From NCBI GenBank assembly GCA_903865935.1, contig CAIPLT010000038.1:1-50576 (forward strand): a DNA stretch of 50,576 nt, written 5' to 3'. The notes beneath the pieces are model-generated. The model worked only from the letters and a program-made list of their open reading frames with translations, was not told the DNA's origin and searched no databases. This DNA comes from Caldifarciminota bacterium (GTDB lineage Bacteria; Hydrothermota; Tepidihabitantia; Tepidihabitantales; CAIPLT01). Below, piece after piece: positions 49,757-50,576 of this stretch (position 1 is its first letter; each line of letters opens with the position of its first letter). A program made the position numbers and the translations under genes.

Positions 49757-49955
49757 TGGGTACTTGACCTACTTGGGTTACATAGTAGGTCATCTAGTAG
49801 GTTGCCTAGAGGGGGCTACCTAGTGGGCCCTTGCCCCCTAGCTCACCTAGTAGGCCACCTTACTATATTACCTAACTCATTATTTAGTAGATAACTTACC
49901 AGATTATTTACTAGGTTATCTGGTAGGTTGCCAAGTAGGTAACCTAGGAGGTCTA
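49757..49955. repeat. degenerate 12-13 bp repeat tract after hslV
   Basis: A noncoding stretch built of at least eight imperfect copies of a unit close to TAGTAGGTNNCC (clear at 49783, 49795, 49848 and 49932), with complementary ACCTA pieces between, so neighbouring units can pair as cruciforms. It includes a local G/C-rich part (GGGCCC, GCCCCC) amid AT-rich DNA. It does not look like CRISPR: unit too short, no fixed spacer. It fills the 360-bp gap between hslV and the next gene. Confidence 0.6.
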
Positions 49956-50044
49956 TCAGACTCATGACTTAGAAATTTTGGAGATTTTAAGAGAACTGCC
50001 CCGGTTAATTTAGATTAATTTATATATACTTATAATATCAATTC

Positions 50045-50576
50045 TTAGAACATATATTTAAATTGGATATTCCAGTTATTTAAGGAACCAAGGTTACCAT
50101 AGTTGTAGGTGTCAACACTAAATTTATCACGGAAAATATAACCGATACCAAACGAATAGAATAAAGTTCCTTTGACATTTTCGATTTGACTGTGAGTTGT
50201 CAGACCACTTTTATCATATGAGAATTTGGGAGTAAAACCAGTTCGAATCGTAAGCGATGGCAATAGTCTAAATTCTAATCCCAAGGGTAAAGCGATACTA
50301 AAACTTTTACTTTTTATCAGTTGAGACCCGCTAATTCCAGCTGTATCAGTTATCGTATCAATCGTCGTAATTCCTATACCTAATTTAGATGATGTGTCAG
50401 TTGCTATTCCCAATATCGATTTTACACCGATAAAACCATTGAGTCTTCTATTCAAACGTGATTCATAACCAAATCCCAGAGTCAAATTGAGCGACTTGGC
50501 AGTTCCCTTAATATCGGATGAATCTTTATTTCCATTAATATATGTTGAGATGTTTATTTCAGTTGATTCTGGATAC
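50045..50576 (-). CDS. outer-membrane beta-barrel protein, C-terminal part (5' end outside window)
   Basis: The minus-strand frame is open from the right edge to TAA at 50045-50047, so at least 176 residues are present and the start lies outside. Amphipathic strands (LTIRTGFTPKFSYD, FYSFGIGYIF, WNIQFKYMF) and a terminal Phe are typical of outer-membrane barrels recognised by BamA. The N-terminal piece begins YPESTEINISTYING. No subfamily is assigned. Confidence 0.8.
   Translation of the reverse strand, partial: YPESTEINISTYINGNKDSSDIKGTAKSLNLTLGFGYESRLNRRLNGFIGVKSILGIATDTSSKLGIGITTIDTITDTAGISGSQLIKSKSFSIALPLGLEFRLLPSLTIRTGFTPKFSYDKSGLTTHSQIENVKGTLFYSFGIGYIFRDKFSVDTYNYGNLGSLNNWNIQFKYMF

Noticed and set aside
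49757-49955. CRISPR array
   Set aside because: Units are only 12-13 bp, degenerate, without constant spacers or cas genes.

Overview
The window is a roughly 50 kb stretch of AT-rich bacterial chromosome, mostly tightly packed operons on both strands. Lipoproteins with N-terminal lipoboxes, several outer-membrane beta-barrels, a PorV-type protein, DUF5916 and DUF3078 barrels, and a seven-bladed SBBP-repeat protein with a type IX secretion (T9SS) sorting tail point to a didermic FCB-like lineage. The mix (PorV and T9SS tail beside many bacterial and archaeal-like family members) fits an uncultured candidate phylum such as WOR-3/Stahlbacteria or a neighbour. This assignment is inference; there is no rRNA gene here to test it.

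Layout. 1-2250: accessory DNA with a small mobile-element-type ORF, a large broken ORF (one frameshift, one in-frame stop) and a short broken fragment. 2272-6238: complete pstSCAB-phoU phosphate uptake operon. 6391-8304: small lipoproteins and a membrane protein. 8327-11783: nitroreductase, VOC protein, alkyltransferase-like protein (ATL), radical SAM protein and AlkD-like glycosylase, i.e. an alkylation or redox stress neighbourhood. 11792-17761: two paralogous histidine phosphatases bracket the SBBP/T9SS protein, a flavin reductase, an aldo/keto reductase and an MBL-fold hydrolase. 17788-18449: RRM RNA-binding protein with a consensus promoter, an unusually long structured leader and a strong terminator.

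18527-21620 (minus strand) is the most unusual part: a compact five-gene operon with its own consensus promoter and a 19-bp tandem repeat next to it. It encodes a small 75-aa protein, a probable winged-helix protein, a MORC/MutL-like GHKL ATPase split over two overlapping ORFs, and a zinc-ribbon protein. I do not recognise it as a named system; it is a good candidate for an undescribed defence or DNA-handling module. It is followed by a frameshifted hypothetical gene, a DUF3795 protein, an Amt ammonium transporter, a DMT-family exporter and a DUF523 protein.

26285-29999: a TetR-type repressor with three probable operator copies, two small membrane proteins and a DUF5916 outer-membrane protein, probably one operon. 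30168-34162: two complex-I/Mrp-like antiporter subunits, one with an extra half module and a lost membrane glutamate, without any other hydrogenase or Nuo subunits. 34230-36483: toroid-like protein, lipoprotein, FMN-binding protein, ECF-type sigma factor and a gene remnant. 36670-42214 (minus): PorV-like protein, YhaM-like exonuclease, RsmG and MFS exporter, then a TPR protein. 42358-49684: DUF3078 barrel, yebC-ruvC-ruvA-ruvB, a polysaccharide deacetylase overlapping a convergent 3D-domain gene, then yggS, a zincin and hslV. The end holds a degenerate short-repeat tract and a truncated outer-membrane protein gene.

Promoters in this genome look very close to the Escherichia coli sigma-70 consensus (TTGACA, 16-17 bp, TATAAT). 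For many genes the -10 box sits only 5-13 bp before the start codon and no Shine-Dalgarno sequence is present, so a good share of the transcripts are predicted to be leaderless or nearly so.
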